Of a stretch of 64,000 bases of DNA, positions 9,501 through 17,223 are shown piece after piece. The first letter of the stretch is position 1; each line of letters starts with the position of its first letter. The position numbers were made by a program, and so were the translations under genes. Origin of the DNA: Actinomycetes bacterium (GTDB lineage Bacteria > Actinomycetota > Coriobacteriia > Anaerosomatales > JAGXFU01); assembly GCA_024637115.1 (NCBI GenBank), contig JAGXFU010000016.1:62001-126000 (forward strand). The letters are read 5' to 3'. Under the pieces are notes generated by a model, which saw only the letters and a program-made list of their open reading frames with translations, did no database searches and had not been told where the DNA came from.

Positions 9501-9982
9501 TCACTGCGAGTACACCCGGAAAGACCGATAAGTCCTCCCGCACATCGCGAAAGGTCTCTCACCGATATGATCGAAGGACCTTCGGGAGAGCGAACGTGAG
9601 CACGCGCAAGTAGCCGACAGAGATTGCGATAACCCTCGATATCGCGCACGAGCAGCGTAACGTGCCATCCACCATATCCTTGTGCGCGGCCCGATCCGAC
9701 CGGAGCAGGCAGGATGAGTCGTTGCTCCGGAGGAAGGTCGGCTTCAGGTCCCATGAACCCGGCAGCATCGATAACGACCTCCGCGCCAAGAATCGGTCTG
9801 ATTCCGGCGGCGAGCGCTTTCTGATAGAAACGAAGCGCTCCGTACAGGCCCTGGTGATCGGTGAGCGCGAGTGCGGGCATCTCGAGTTCCCCCGCACGAG
9901 CGATCAGTTCATCGAGATCAGCCGCTCCGTCGCCGAAACTGAAACGCGAGTGGACATGCAGGTGCACGAATGAATCGCCCAT
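6593..9982 (-). CDS. dnaE2: error-prone DNA polymerase III alpha subunit (DnaE2/ImuC type)
   Basis: A C-family polymerase of 1129 residues. It starts with a PHP domain (HVHSRFSFGDG, ALTDHQGLYGA). The palm has GRGSAGDS and the catalytic PDIDVDFD near residue 400. It continues with KAHAACFAVVSYASAWLKTY and the phrase MGFYTPRHVLNDARAHGI, typical of DnaE2 rather than replicative DnaE. An OB-fold (FLTLEDATGLLDVVVF) lies near the end. I prefer ATG 9982, with AGG 8 bases upstream, over GTG 9991. It follows the DUF6504 gene by a few bases and is therefore under the LexA-box promoter at 10466-10494. No imuB lies beside it. Confidence 0.93.
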   Translation of the reverse strand: MGDSFVHLHVHSRFSFGDGAADLDELIARAGELEMPALALTDHQGLYGALRFYQKALAAGIRPILGAEVVIDAAGFMGPEADLPPEQRLILPAPVGSGRAQGYGGWHVTLLVRDIEGYRNLCRLLARAHVRSPEGPSIISVRDLSRCAGGLIGLSGCTRSEVSLAVLKGDVTRARTAVRRLRGCFEPGNFYVEVQHDLTPEAPRRIAGLVALAESEDIPIVATNNVHYVRGEQFRLHDVLASAGARMALPGPYERPNAELYFKSAAEMRALFRNLPQACDATLEIAERCQLDLGLGEFHFPSADVPRGETPYSVLSKLAWRGLEERYRPVTPEAVRRLQHELAIIQDLGFPEYFLIVKEIVDHARSRGIRYSGRGSAGDSIVTHVLGITDADPIRHDLLFERFLNPERKQMPDIDVDFDSARRDEVIKFIYDRFGHDHVAMVATVNTMTARSAVRTVGRSFGYPITEVNALSRHLPWVSARKIKEVLETYPECRNHPLRDPRYKMVVEIAEQLDHCPMHLGTHLGGFIITREPIDSWTPLQWAAKGVVVSQYDKDDVEALGLVKMDILGLRIHSAISDTVEIARARVGSEEVPEPFDLEPDDPRVYEMLQRADTVGMFQLESSGQRNLSQRLKAERFEDIIAQISLFRPGPLEAEMITPFIRRRHGLEPVIVPHSGMERPLRDTWGVIVYQEQVLRVSQAVAGFDLAEADSLRRAMTKGRSREEMARIKTHFVERAVERGVSFQTAEEVFRQLEGFAAYGFNKAHAACFAVVSYASAWLKTYYPAEFAASIMNNEPMGFYTPRHVLNDARAHGITILVPHVNDSEARYIVERNGTAIRVGLKDVHSMNNRLLEAVVRERIVRPFRDLADFLRRTGAEPGPAESLIRIGALDGLGVTELDRPPTRDEMIALLPELKAVIAREGKAGDDVLCLAPASTRPAEDPTHVSGWSVARRLSAELEYLGLTLTCHPLELSSADFAARGVTSASRLRELPDGTQVTVCGVRERAQTPRTRSGKRTCFLTLEDATGLLDVVVFEDVLNRVGDVIVKHRCYLVTGKLQNNTERGLAIIANDVQPYIVRSAGEPVRLRRGVPSGPMGPSLGGAGAPEEESWISAQQAAEDPTAYGVHDAL

Positions 9983-9991
9983 GGCGCACAC

Positions 9992-10405
9992 CTAGTCCTG
10001 CACACCAAGAAGCATCCAACGCCGTTCAAGGCGATCATAAGCAAGATCGTAGGTTCCTCCACGCGCAATCACGCGCCAACATCGATAACTGATTCTGCGC
10101 CGAGGATCCCACCAGTAACGCTCAACCGCCCAAAGCTGTGCGATCTCATCGACACGATACGCCCGTGCATGCCACTCGAACGCCGCAGGTACACGACGCA
10201 CGTCATCCCAGGCGACTGCGATCGTCTCTCCTCGGCGTTTACCGATACCGGCATCTTCAGGAGCAAGAAGATCAGAACCTCGAGAGACCCAGGGGCTTTT
10301 GAGTATCTCGAGGATTACAGAGAGATGCCCCTCCTTTTCATCAAAGAGATCCATCGTGTGGCCGATGGCAGGATCGAAGCCTTTGATTGCGGCGTTACGG
10401 CCCAT
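9992..10405 (-). CDS. DUF6504 protein of the SOS mutagenesis operon
   Basis: A 137-residue protein. Its C-terminal half (WHARAYRVDEIAQLWAVERY, then WWDPRRRISYRCWRV) resembles the DUF6504 domain, which in Actinobacteria accompanies Y-family and DnaE2 mutagenesis genes. This assignment is from memory of the family. The N-terminal 60 residues are less conserved and include MDLFDEKEGHL. ATG 10405 has GGAGG about 10 bases upstream. It is the first gene behind the LexA-box promoter and lies directly before dnaE2, so a role in damage-induced mutagenesis is likely. The biochemical function is unknown. Confidence 0.75.
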   Translation of the reverse strand: MGRNAAIKGFDPAIGHTMDLFDEKEGHLSVILEILKSPWVSRGSDLLAPEDAGIGKRRGETIAVAWDDVRRVPAAFEWHARAYRVDEIAQLWAVERYWWDPRRRISYRCWRVIARGGTYDLAYDRLERRWMLLGVQD

Positions 10406-10436
10406 TGAGAGGGTGCCTCCGAGTTCAGATGACGAT

Positions 10437-10459
10437 GCCGCAGGGGGACTTCCTGCGGC
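10437..10459 (-). other. leader hairpin of the SOS operon
   Basis: GCCGCAGG and CCTGCGGC form a perfect 8-bp stem with a 7-base loop. It lies just after the expected transcription start of the DUF6504-dnaE2 operon and before its first start codon. It is not followed by a T-run on the minus strand, so it is more likely a leader structure than a terminator. Confidence 0.5.
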
Positions 10460-10465
10460 TTTCCG

Positions 10466-10494
10466 AGTATATCGAACATATGTTCGGTATACAA
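10466..10494 (-). promoter_or_regulatory. LexA-box promoter of the dnaE2 operon
   Basis: On the minus strand, TTGTAT (10489-10494) and TATACT (10466-10471) are separated by exactly 17 bases. Between them lies CGAACATATGTTCG (10473-10486), a perfect palindrome matching the Gram-positive/actinobacterial LexA box. LexA would cover the whole spacer, so the operon should be induced by DNA damage. Confidence 0.9.
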
Positions 10495-10578
10495 GACGCC
10501 TCTGACATGGAGTCCGGTCAAGGAGCGCGCGTGAGTCTATCTACGCGTTCATCCCGAGAGCCTCCGCACAAGTTACCC

Positions 10579-12612
10579 CTAGTTCGCCCAATAGGGACCC
10601 AGTAACGGAAGTACCCGTGCGAACAATCCGCCCACAAGGAGTGCGACAGACACCGTAATGCTCATCACGCCCGCCGCACGCCGCCAGCCCAGAACCCGTC
10701 CAAGTACCGCTAGCGTGGAGATGCATGGCATCGCAAGCGTGTTGACCAGCGCATATACGAACAGGTCCGTTCGGGACATGAACCCCAGCAAGTCTCCCGC
10801 CTGGGTGCCGATGACAGCGATTGCGAGTGTGGCCAACAACTGCAGCGCAAACTCCTTGCGCAGAATCCCAAAGAGCAGCGTCAGGCCCGTAACCGCGGGC
10901 AGACCGAGCCATCCGACAACAACGGGCTCAAGAGGGCGGGACAGAGAAAAGAGCCAGCCGGTCTCGTAGAGCCCACCAAGAACGATGCTACCTATCACCA
11001 CCAAAGGCGTGGCCACGATCAGAAACTCACGGAACTGCACCCAGGCTTTGCGAGTCACGATGCGCACATTCGGTCGGCGGAAGGAGAACATCTCCATAAC
11101 GAATCCGGTCGAGCGACCGGGAACAAGCCGATCCATCGCGATCCCGACACCGATGGTGACGGCCGCGGTAATGATGAACACACCAAGTGCGGGAAACCAA
11201 CCGATGTAGGCGCCGACCGCGCCAAGCACGACCGCCGTCCGGGCACTACAGGGCACGAATGACACGAGAGTAGCGGCCAGAAAGCGTTCTCGATCAGTTG
11301 GCAGAACACGGACACTGAGCACCGCAGGAACACTACATCCAGCTCCTGCGACAAGAGGAATGATGGCCCTGCCATGCAGGCCAAGGCGATGCATAGCGCG
11401 ATCGGCAAGAAACGCGACTGAGTTCAGATAGCCGCTGTCCTCAAGCAGCGCCAGCAAGAAATAGAACGTGAAGATGTAGGGCAGGCCGATTGCTAGCGAC
11501 GCCTCTATCCCTGCGTCGAATCCCCAGAGAAGCGTGCGCGCAACCGCCTCATTGGGAATCAGTCCATGGATCACGCTCTGAATGATCGGCGAAGCGAACG
11601 TCTGCCACAGACTCGAGAACAACGAGGCAAGCAAACCCCCGACAAAGAAGAGCAGTCCGAAAATGCCAAGAAGCGCCCCAAATAGCATGGGCAGTCCCGT
11701 GGCAGCGCGCGTGCTCAGTGCCCTGAGGCGCGTGGCAAAGCGAACGTTCGGTGGAGTCCTGGGGCCAACGACCTGCTCAGCGAGCACGCCAGCAAGTCCA
11801 TATCGTTCGCGGGTGAGATTCTGTGCCGGCGCCTCCCCCGTCAACGCGGCAACAGCAGAGGCCGCCTCTTCGGCAACACGACGCAAGCCCGGGAAGTCCA
11901 GAGCCGCCTCAGTGACGGACGCATCGTTCGCCAGTAGTTGAAGTGCTGTTCCACGCAGCGATAGCCGGAAGGGTGCGAAGCCCGATCGCTGAACAGTGTC
12001 GACCAGTGGAGCCAGGGTGCGCTCGAACATCTCGCTGTATCGATGACGCGGGATACCCTCTGGCGGAGCATCGGCGAGCTCGAGAGCTGCCTGTACGGTC
12101 TCGTGGACACCCACGCCCTCCACCGCAATAGTCCGTATGGTGCGGGCGCCCGTGAGGACGTGCAGGAGTTCTGCATCTGCAGTCACGCCGGCACGCAGAG
12201 CTTCGTCGGTGAGATTCAGAGCCAGGACAGTAGGGATACCCAGGTCAAGGACGTGCAAGGCCACAACGAGATTGCGTGCGAGGTTGCCGGAGTCCAGAAC
12301 CACGATTGCCGCATCGGGACGCACATGAAGCAAGACCTGATGGGCGGTCCACTCTTCTTCTGAAGGCCCGCCAATCGCGTACGTTCCGGGAAGATCCATG
12401 ACAGTAAGCAGTCGACCGCCGACTGTGGATGTTCCCACATTCACATCGGCCGTCTTGCCGGGATAGTGCGCGGTCTGGACGTCTTGCCCGGTGAGGTGGT
12501 TGAAGAGCGTCGACTTGCCAACGTTGGGATTCCCTACAAGCGCAATCACCCTCTCAGGACGCCCCGAGGGGAACAGTTGCTGAATGAATGGTTCGTCGAT
12601 ACCGGTATTCAT
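10579..12612 (-). CDS. feoB: ferrous iron transporter FeoB
   Basis: A GTPase-gated Fe(II) importer of 677 residues in the inner membrane. The N-terminal G domain shows GNPNVGKST (about 27-35), DLPGTYAI and NLTD. The membrane part has the two gate segments, including AGCSVPAVLSVR and FVPCSARTAVVLGAVG, and several long hydrophobic helices to the C-terminus. Its gene starts 8 bases after the dtxR stop, without a clear Shine-Dalgarno, which suggests coupled translation. The FeoA-like domain is carried by the upstream regulator, and no separate feoA is seen. Confidence 0.95.
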   Translation of the reverse strand: MNTGIDEPFIQQLFPSGRPERVIALVGNPNVGKSTLFNHLTGQDVQTAHYPGKTADVNVGTSTVGGRLLTVMDLPGTYAIGGPSEEEWTAHQVLLHVRPDAAIVVLDSGNLARNLVVALHVLDLGIPTVLALNLTDEALRAGVTADAELLHVLTGARTIRTIAVEGVGVHETVQAALELADAPPEGIPRHRYSEMFERTLAPLVDTVQRSGFAPFRLSLRGTALQLLANDASVTEAALDFPGLRRVAEEAASAVAALTGEAPAQNLTRERYGLAGVLAEQVVGPRTPPNVRFATRLRALSTRAATGLPMLFGALLGIFGLLFFVGGLLASLFSSLWQTFASPIIQSVIHGLIPNEAVARTLLWGFDAGIEASLAIGLPYIFTFYFLLALLEDSGYLNSVAFLADRAMHRLGLHGRAIIPLVAGAGCSVPAVLSVRVLPTDRERFLAATLVSFVPCSARTAVVLGAVGAYIGWFPALGVFIITAAVTIGVGIAMDRLVPGRSTGFVMEMFSFRRPNVRIVTRKAWVQFREFLIVATPLVVIGSIVLGGLYETGWLFSLSRPLEPVVVGWLGLPAVTGLTLLFGILRKEFALQLLATLAIAVIGTQAGDLLGFMSRTDLFVYALVNTLAMPCISTLAVLGRVLGWRRAAGVMSITVSVALLVGGLFARVLPLLGPYWAN

Positions 12613-12619
12613 CGTGAAA

Positions 12620-13273
12620 TCAGGCGTTGTCGGCGGTCACAAGGATCCGATCTGCGACCTCACGACCCAGGGCGTAACTCGAACCGTTGACCTCTACGAT
12701 GATCGGGCCTTTGAAGGGAGCAATCTCACAGACCTTGACGTGTGTACCCGGGAACATCCCCATCGATCCGAGGTATGTGAGCATCGCATCATCATCTTCT
12801 TCGACCTGAACGATACGAACCGACGCACCGGTCTCCAGATCGCACAGCGGTGTTCCCTCAAGAGTCGCAATCGTGCCGTCCTCAGCAGGAATCGGATGCC
12901 CGTGCGGGCACACTTCCGGATTGTCGAGAAAAGTCTCGAGGGCGGACAAGACTCGCGGTGAGAGTGCATGCTCAAGACGACATGCATCTTCATGCGCCTC
13001 ATCCCACGACATTCCAAGGACATCAACAAGGAAACGCTCGGAGATTCTGTGCCTGCGAACGATATCCAGGGCCGCAAGACGACCCGTCTTGGTCAGGACT
13101 ACGTCGCCATCTTTTCGGCGAATCAGATCCCTCTCCTGAAGGCGCTTGAGCGTGGCGGTGACAGTCGGGCCGGAAACGCCCAATGCCTCGGCGATCGGCG
13201 TTGGGCGCACCGTGCCCTTTTCGGACAGCTTATAGATGGTTTCGAGGTACTCTTCGAGCGTCTCGGTCGGCAT
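12620..13273 (-). CDS. DtxR-family metal-dependent repressor with FeoA-like domain
   Basis: A 217-residue regulator. Residues 1-60 form a winged helix-turn-helix (MPTETLEEYLETIY, then VSGPTVTATLKRL). About 60-140 is the dimerisation and metal-binding domain (EAHEDACRLEHALS, CPHGHPIP). The C-terminal 75 residues are an SH3/FeoA-like domain (GMFPGTHVKVCEI). ATG 13273 is used because GGGAG lies 7 bases upstream. The layout is IdeR/MntR-like. Its neighbour feoB and the box at 13337-13350 make iron the likely signal, although manganese cannot be excluded. It probably represses its own operon. Confidence 0.92.
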   Translation of the reverse strand: MPTETLEEYLETIYKLSEKGTVRPTPIAEALGVSGPTVTATLKRLQERDLIRRKDGDVVLTKTGRLAALDIVRRHRISERFLVDVLGMSWDEAHEDACRLEHALSPRVLSALETFLDNPEVCPHGHPIPAEDGTIATLEGTPLCDLETGASVRIVQVEEDDDAMLTYLGSMGMFPGTHVKVCEIAPFKGPIIVEVNGSSYALGREVADRILVTADNA

Positions 13274-13336
13274 CTCGGATCTCCCATCGCATCGAGTAGG
13301 CACAGCGTTGAAGGGTGCATGCGCATAGTCGGAACA

Positions 13337-13372
13337 TTAGCCTATTCTAAGTCTCTTGAGCGCTTACGTGAA
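13337..13372 (-). promoter_or_regulatory. dtxR-feoB promoter with DtxR/IdeR-like box
   Basis: On the minus strand, TTCACG (13367-13372) and TAGAAT (13344-13349) are 17 bases apart and form a reasonable promoter. Overlapping the -10 is TTAGAATAGGCTAA (13337-13350), which matches the core of the actinobacterial iron box TTAGGTTAGGCTAACCTAA in the TTAG and TAGGCTAA parts. This fits metal-dependent autorepression. Confidence 0.6.
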
Positions 13373-13746
13373 GGGGAATCGACCAGTTTCGGAATCGTCA
13401 ACCCGACGCTTCCATTCGTCGGAGATTCGCGACCTTTAAGACGCACGCGGCTACCGTCCATCACCAAATGCGACATTCTTTCAAATTGCTATTGACCGCC
13501 AAATGGCGTTGCCGTACAGTACGAGTTGTCCCAAGAAGTCGGACCTGGCGAGTCAAGAAAGTTAGCGTACCAGGAGCTGCCGGCGGGGACCTGTGAAGGC
13601 GGGCATGACGTGAGTTGAGCCGCGGGATCGGGACTCCAAAGGTAAGAAACGGGAAGCTGATGAGTAGTGATCACGCTGGCGAGGTTTCTTGGGACACCTC
13701 TATGTTCAGCCCGGAATGGTCGAGTCCCGACCAGCCTAAAGAATCC
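13351..13746. other. region without a convincing gene
   Basis: About 400 bases between the dtxR promoter and the queD stop. A minus-strand frame (13489-13674) continues in phase from the queD stop codon and gives a Trp/Pro/Ser-rich peptide with no family signal and no Shine-Dalgarno, so I do not call it. No tRNA, terminator hairpin or repeat was found. It may hold the worn end of a lost gene. Confidence 0.4.
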
Positions 13747-14112
13747 CTACCTGCGGTAGACGATCTTCGCAACGGGTGACTCCCACACGGCCACTTCTTT
13801 CACCTGTACCTGCGCCCCGACCTTCTCGACGAGTGCGTCGTACACCACTCTCGCAAGGTTCTCGGCAGTCGGGCTGAGGCGATCGAAGGGTTCGATCTCA
13901 TTGAGATGCGCGTGGTCGAATGGCTCGAGCACGGCCCCGAGATCGGCTTTCAGTTGCTTGAAGTCATACACGATCTCGATGTCATCGAGATCCTCCCCAC
14001 ATACCGTGGCCTCAACATCCCAGGTATGTCCGTGCAGGTTCTTGCACTCACCAGGATAGCCCCTCAGTGAATGTGCGGCGTCGAAATGCGCTTTCACAGT
14101 CAGTTCGTACAT
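13747..14112 (-). CDS. queD: 6-carboxytetrahydropterin synthase
   Basis: A 121-residue QueD/PTPS-family enzyme that converts dihydroneopterin triphosphate to 6-carboxytetrahydropterin in queuosine synthesis. The zinc histidines are visible in FDAAHSLRGY (residue 14) and NLHGHTW (27 and 29), and the Cys in GECKN is in the catalytic position. Other family motifs are FDHAHLNE and PTAENLA. Length and ends fit the family. It is separated from the RNase H gene by only 13 bases, so it probably ends that operon. No queC or queE lies in the window. Confidence 0.9.
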   Translation of the reverse strand: MYELTVKAHFDAAHSLRGYPGECKNLHGHTWDVEATVCGEDLDDIEIVYDFKQLKADLGAVLEPFDHAHLNEIEPFDRLSPTAENLARVVYDALVEKVGAQVQVKEVAVWESPVAKIVYRR

Positions 14113-14125
14113 CTCTATCTACCTC

Positions 14126-14599
14126 CTAGAACAGAGACTCCTGCGCGTCGTCGCGTGACGGGCCGGTTGCGTCGCCAACGGTGCCTCGGCAATCCATCGC
14201 CTCATTGGCGAGCGCATCAGCCTCGGAGTTCTGCTCGCGACGAATGTGTGCGATAGTGACACGCTCGAAGCGCGCGACAAGTGACTTCGCCTGCTCAAAG
14301 AGAGGCTTCATATTGGGATGCTTGACCCGGTAGACGCCGTTCATCTGCTTCACAAGCAGTTCGCTGTCGGAGTACACCTTGAGGACAGAGACTCCCGCCT
14401 CATCGGCCACTCGCAGTCCCCAGAGAAGTGCCCGGTACTCAGCAATGTTGTTGGTCGCCTCGCCGATGAACGCTCCACCGCGAGCAATGTGCTGCTCATC
14501 GTGGCCCGTGAGAACGAATCCGATTCCCGCAGGACCCGGGTTTCCTCGGGCACCTCCATCAGTTCGCAGCGTTGCCTGCATCCTAGGAGTCATCTTCAA
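14126..14599 (-). CDS. rnhA: ribonuclease HI-family protein
   Basis: An RNase H fold protein of about 150 residues. Catalytic acidic residues occur in LRTDGGARGNPGPAG, NNIAEYRALLWGL, YSDSELLVKQMNG and EQNSEADALANEAMD, matching the compact bacterial/archaeal type that acts on RNA in RNA-DNA hybrids. The start is uncertain: TTG 14599, ATG 14593 and ATG 14581 are all possible, and the first two overlap the end of the zinc-ribbon gene, which suggests translational coupling. The C-terminal 20 residues are unconserved. Confidence 0.88.
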   Translation of the reverse strand: MKMTPRMQATLRTDGGARGNPGPAGIGFVLTGHDEQHIARGGAFIGEATNNIAEYRALLWGLRVADEAGVSVLKVYSDSELLVKQMNGVYRVKHPNMKPLFEQAKSLVARFERVTIAHIRREQNSEADALANEAMDCRGTVGDATGPSRDDAQESLF

Positions 14600-15311
14600 C
14601 GACAGTGGTCACAAGAAGGCGCCTGCATACGGGGCACACGCCAATATCAGGACCTGCGAGCAACTCTTCGATACGTTGGGCCGGAAGCTCCATCCGACAT
14701 GCAGAACACATGTGGCCTTTGAGCGACGCTGCGCCCACTCCGCCCTTGGCAGCCCGAAGAGTTTCATAGCGAGTGAGCAACTCAGGTTCGAGTTCTGCTG
14801 CATTTGCAGTGCGCTTCTTGTTGAGAGCCTCAAGTTCTGTCTTGATCTCCCCGCCTTCCGTGCGGAACTGGGTGGTCAGCGTGGCCTCCTGCTCCGCCAG
14901 CTGCTTAAGAGCCGTATCAACCTTGGCGACCTGACCGGCAGCCTTTTCGGCTCGCTCCATCAGATCAAGGTCTTCCATCTCGAGCTTCTCTTTGCGCCTG
15001 CGCAGAGCGTCCATCTCACGCGTGATGTGCTGAATCTCTTTGGGATTCGTGATATCCCCGCTCATCACTTTCGCCTGCTCGGTATCGAACTTCTCGGCAA
15101 TTTGAGCGGTTTCATCTTCGTTGCGGGACATCGCCCGACTGAAACCGGATGCGAGTTCGCCCACCTTGGCCTTAAGTGCTTCTACATCCCGCATCTTCTG
15201 CCGAGTCGCAAGAATCGACTTCTTGACAGGAAGCTCCTCGAGCCGCTTCTCTGTGCGAATGATGGCAAGATCGGTCTCCTGCAAACTCAGGAGGGTCTGC
15301 CCTTGATCCAT
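14583..15311 (-). CDS. coiled-coil protein with C4 zinc ribbon
   Basis: A 242-residue protein. Residues 1-180 form a long charged coiled coil, and the C-terminus has a zinc ribbon with CSACRMELP and CPVC as the two Cys pairs. This is the widespread C4-type zinc-ribbon family (formerly DUF164), usually linked to RNA or nucleic acid functions but not well defined. ATG 15311 is chosen because AAGGAG lies 6 bases upstream. It lies between the Nif3-like and RNase H genes, a common grouping in Actinobacteria. Confidence 0.88.
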   Translation of the reverse strand: MDQGQTLLSLQETDLAIIRTEKRLEELPVKKSILATRQKMRDVEALKAKVGELASGFSRAMSRNEDETAQIAEKFDTEQAKVMSGDITNPKEIQHITREMDALRRRKEKLEMEDLDLMERAEKAAGQVAKVDTALKQLAEQEATLTTQFRTEGGEIKTELEALNKKRTANAAELEPELLTRYETLRAAKGGVGAASLKGHMCSACRMELPAQRIEELLAGPDIGVCPVCRRLLVTTVVEDDS

Positions 15312-15322
15312 GTCGGTCTCCT

Positions 15323-16423
15323 TCACGGGGTCCACCATCCACGCCCGGACGGCGCGAGGGACACATGCGAACTCATCAGGCCCGGGGTTTCGGCCACCGC
15401 CGAAGCCAGAACTGACACCAGCGGCCACTCTGTCACATCGTGTCCGGCCTCAATGATGCATAGGCCGCGTTCAATAGCATTCAGGGCGTCATGATAGCGC
15501 ACCTCGCCGGCAATAAGCGCATCACACCCGGCGGCAATCGCAGAATCAATCAGTGATCCGCCTGATCCTGTGGCGCAGGCCACGGAGGCGATAGATGTGG
15601 ATGGACTCCCCCAGACGCGCGGAACACAGGACAGACGATCAGCAACGCCGCTGGTCACAGTCTCCAATGTACACGGCACCGCCAGCTCACACACGCGTCC
15701 CAACCGAGCAGCCCCTCGAACGATGGCTGTTTCAGTTACCGAGACAACCGGCTCCTCGTATGGATGGATCCGCGCCGCGATACTCGCGATGCGCGCACCC
15801 TTGCCTCGTGGGGCGACCACCTCGATTCGTATCTCATCTACAGATGTGGAGCTGCTTTGAGCATCATCCGGCACCTCAGAAGGAAGAGGTTCAACGAACG
15901 AGCCTTGCCCGGTCGACGAGAACGAGCACCCACGGTACTCTCCGATACGTCCCGCGCCTGCTTCGAACAACGCTGCGAGAATCGCGGCCTCGGACTCGGT
16001 CGGCGCGTAGACGGTGATCAGGTCGATCGGCTGAAGGCTCGACTCCAGCGCATACCCGTCCTCAAGGCCAAGCGCCCGCGGCAAACTCGCTGCCCCATCG
16101 GGCGCACGGTCAAGATTGGTATGCGCTGCGATCAGTGAGATTCCTTTCGCAGCGGCGGCGAAGGCGATGCCGTCAGTCCCTGTTGAAGCGGTCACTGTCT
16201 GCGGGGATTCGAGAAACGCCGGATGATGCGTAACGAGCACGTTTGCGCCCAAAGCGAGTGTCGCAGCTATCTCAGCGTGTGTTGGGTCAAGAGCGACTCG
16301 CACGCCAGTCACAACAGTCGCAGGATCCCCAACGAGCAGGCCCACTTGATCCCACGGTTCTGCCCACGCAGCGGGGAACGCATGATCGATCGAAGCCAGA
16401 ATGTCAGAGACTCTCACCTTCAC
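15323..16423 (-). CDS. Nif3-like dinuclear metal centre protein
   Basis: A 366-residue protein of the Nif3/YqfO family (GTP cyclohydrolase I type 2 homologue). Motifs include PWDQVGLLVGD near the start, VTHHPAFL, AHTNLDRAP and, near the end, EVRYHDALNA and EAGHDVTEW, which supply the metal-binding His and Glu. A middle insert (about 130-240), containing HPYEEP, matches the PII-like domain of the longer family members. GTG 16423 overlaps the upstream stop as GTGA. The physiological substrate is not established. Confidence 0.9.
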   Translation of the reverse strand: MKVRVSDILASIDHAFPAAWAEPWDQVGLLVGDPATVVTGVRVALDPTHAEIAATLALGANVLVTHHPAFLESPQTVTASTGTDGIAFAAAAKGISLIAAHTNLDRAPDGAASLPRALGLEDGYALESSLQPIDLITVYAPTESEAAILAALFEAGAGRIGEYRGCSFSSTGQGSFVEPLPSEVPDDAQSSSTSVDEIRIEVVAPRGKGARIASIAARIHPYEEPVVSVTETAIVRGAARLGRVCELAVPCTLETVTSGVADRLSCVPRVWGSPSTSIASVACATGSGGSLIDSAIAAGCDALIAGEVRYHDALNAIERGLCIIEAGHDVTEWPLVSVLASAVAETPGLMSSHVSLAPSGRGWWTP

Positions 16424-17223
16424 AGATCGTACCACCTCACTTCTCCCCCACCCAGAGGAAGGCCCACCCTGCGGTATCCCGCCTCGTGCATGGCATGTAC
16501 TGCTTCATTGAGACGATATCCGACTTCAAACGGTGCGTGCGAGTCCGAACTTGTGGTCGCAGGAACACCTGCGTTGGCGAATGCGGCCAACAGATCCGTT
16601 CCAGGATAGAGCTCGCCGATCGGTTTTCTCAGGCCTGCCGTACTGACCTCGATCATCACTCCGCTGGAAGCGGCGGCCTCCGCCGCACGTTGATAGATGT
16701 CCGACAGATCAGCGAGCGGAACGTGGCCGAACTTCTTGACCAGGTCAGGGTGCGCCATCACATCAAAGTACCCGCTCGCCGCTGCCAGACACCACTCATC
16801 GAAGTAGCGTTCCCATACCGAGAGGACCTCATTCTCATCCCATCGAGACACGAGCGAGGGGTCATCAAAGGCCCAGTCGTCCAGAAAATGCACGGAACCG
16901 AGCAGTACATGGATGCCCGCCTCATGAGCGCGATTCCGAATAGCCTCGCATTCTGCTGCTCTTGAAGGAATCCAGTCGGCCTCCGCAGCAAGAATGACGT
17001 CTATAGACGAGTCTGCAGCAACCTCGAGAACCTCACGAGCATACTCGCCGATCTCATCGGCCCCCATCGCGTACTCGCCGGCAGGATCCAGTCCACTGGG
17101 CAAGGGCAGATGTTCTGTCAGCGCAACCGCGGCGAGCCCTAGAGATTCGGCGGCAGCGACCATCTCGGCCACGGAGCCGAATGCATGGCCGCAGCGGGCA
17201 GTGTGTATGTGACAATCAATCAT
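16420..17223 (-). CDS. PHP-family histidinol-phosphatase-like enzyme
   Basis: A 267-residue PHP metallophosphoesterase. The start MIDCHIHTARCGHA gives the HxH motif, followed by LTEHLPLP, EADWIP, LGSVHFLDDW, MAHPDLVKKFG and, near the end, SSDSHAPFEVG, the full set of metal ligands. This pattern is closest to HisK/HisJ histidinol phosphatase, which is my preferred call, but no other histidine gene lies beside it and other phosphatase roles are possible. ATG 17223 overlaps the mnmA stop as ATGA. Confidence 0.85.
   Translation of the reverse strand: MIDCHIHTARCGHAFGSVAEMVAAAESLGLAAVALTEHLPLPSGLDPAGEYAMGADEIGEYAREVLEVAADSSIDVILAAEADWIPSRAAECEAIRNRAHEAGIHVLLGSVHFLDDWAFDDPSLVSRWDENEVLSVWERYFDEWCLAAASGYFDVMAHPDLVKKFGHVPLADLSDIYQRAAEAAASSGVMIEVSTAGLRKPIGELYPGTDLLAAFANAGVPATTSSDSHAPFEVGYRLNEAVHAMHEAGYRRVGLPLGGGEVRWYDL

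Noticed and set aside
13489-13674. 61-codon minus-strand frame as a gene
   Set aside because: No Shine-Dalgarno, no family motif, and it simply continues the frame after queD.
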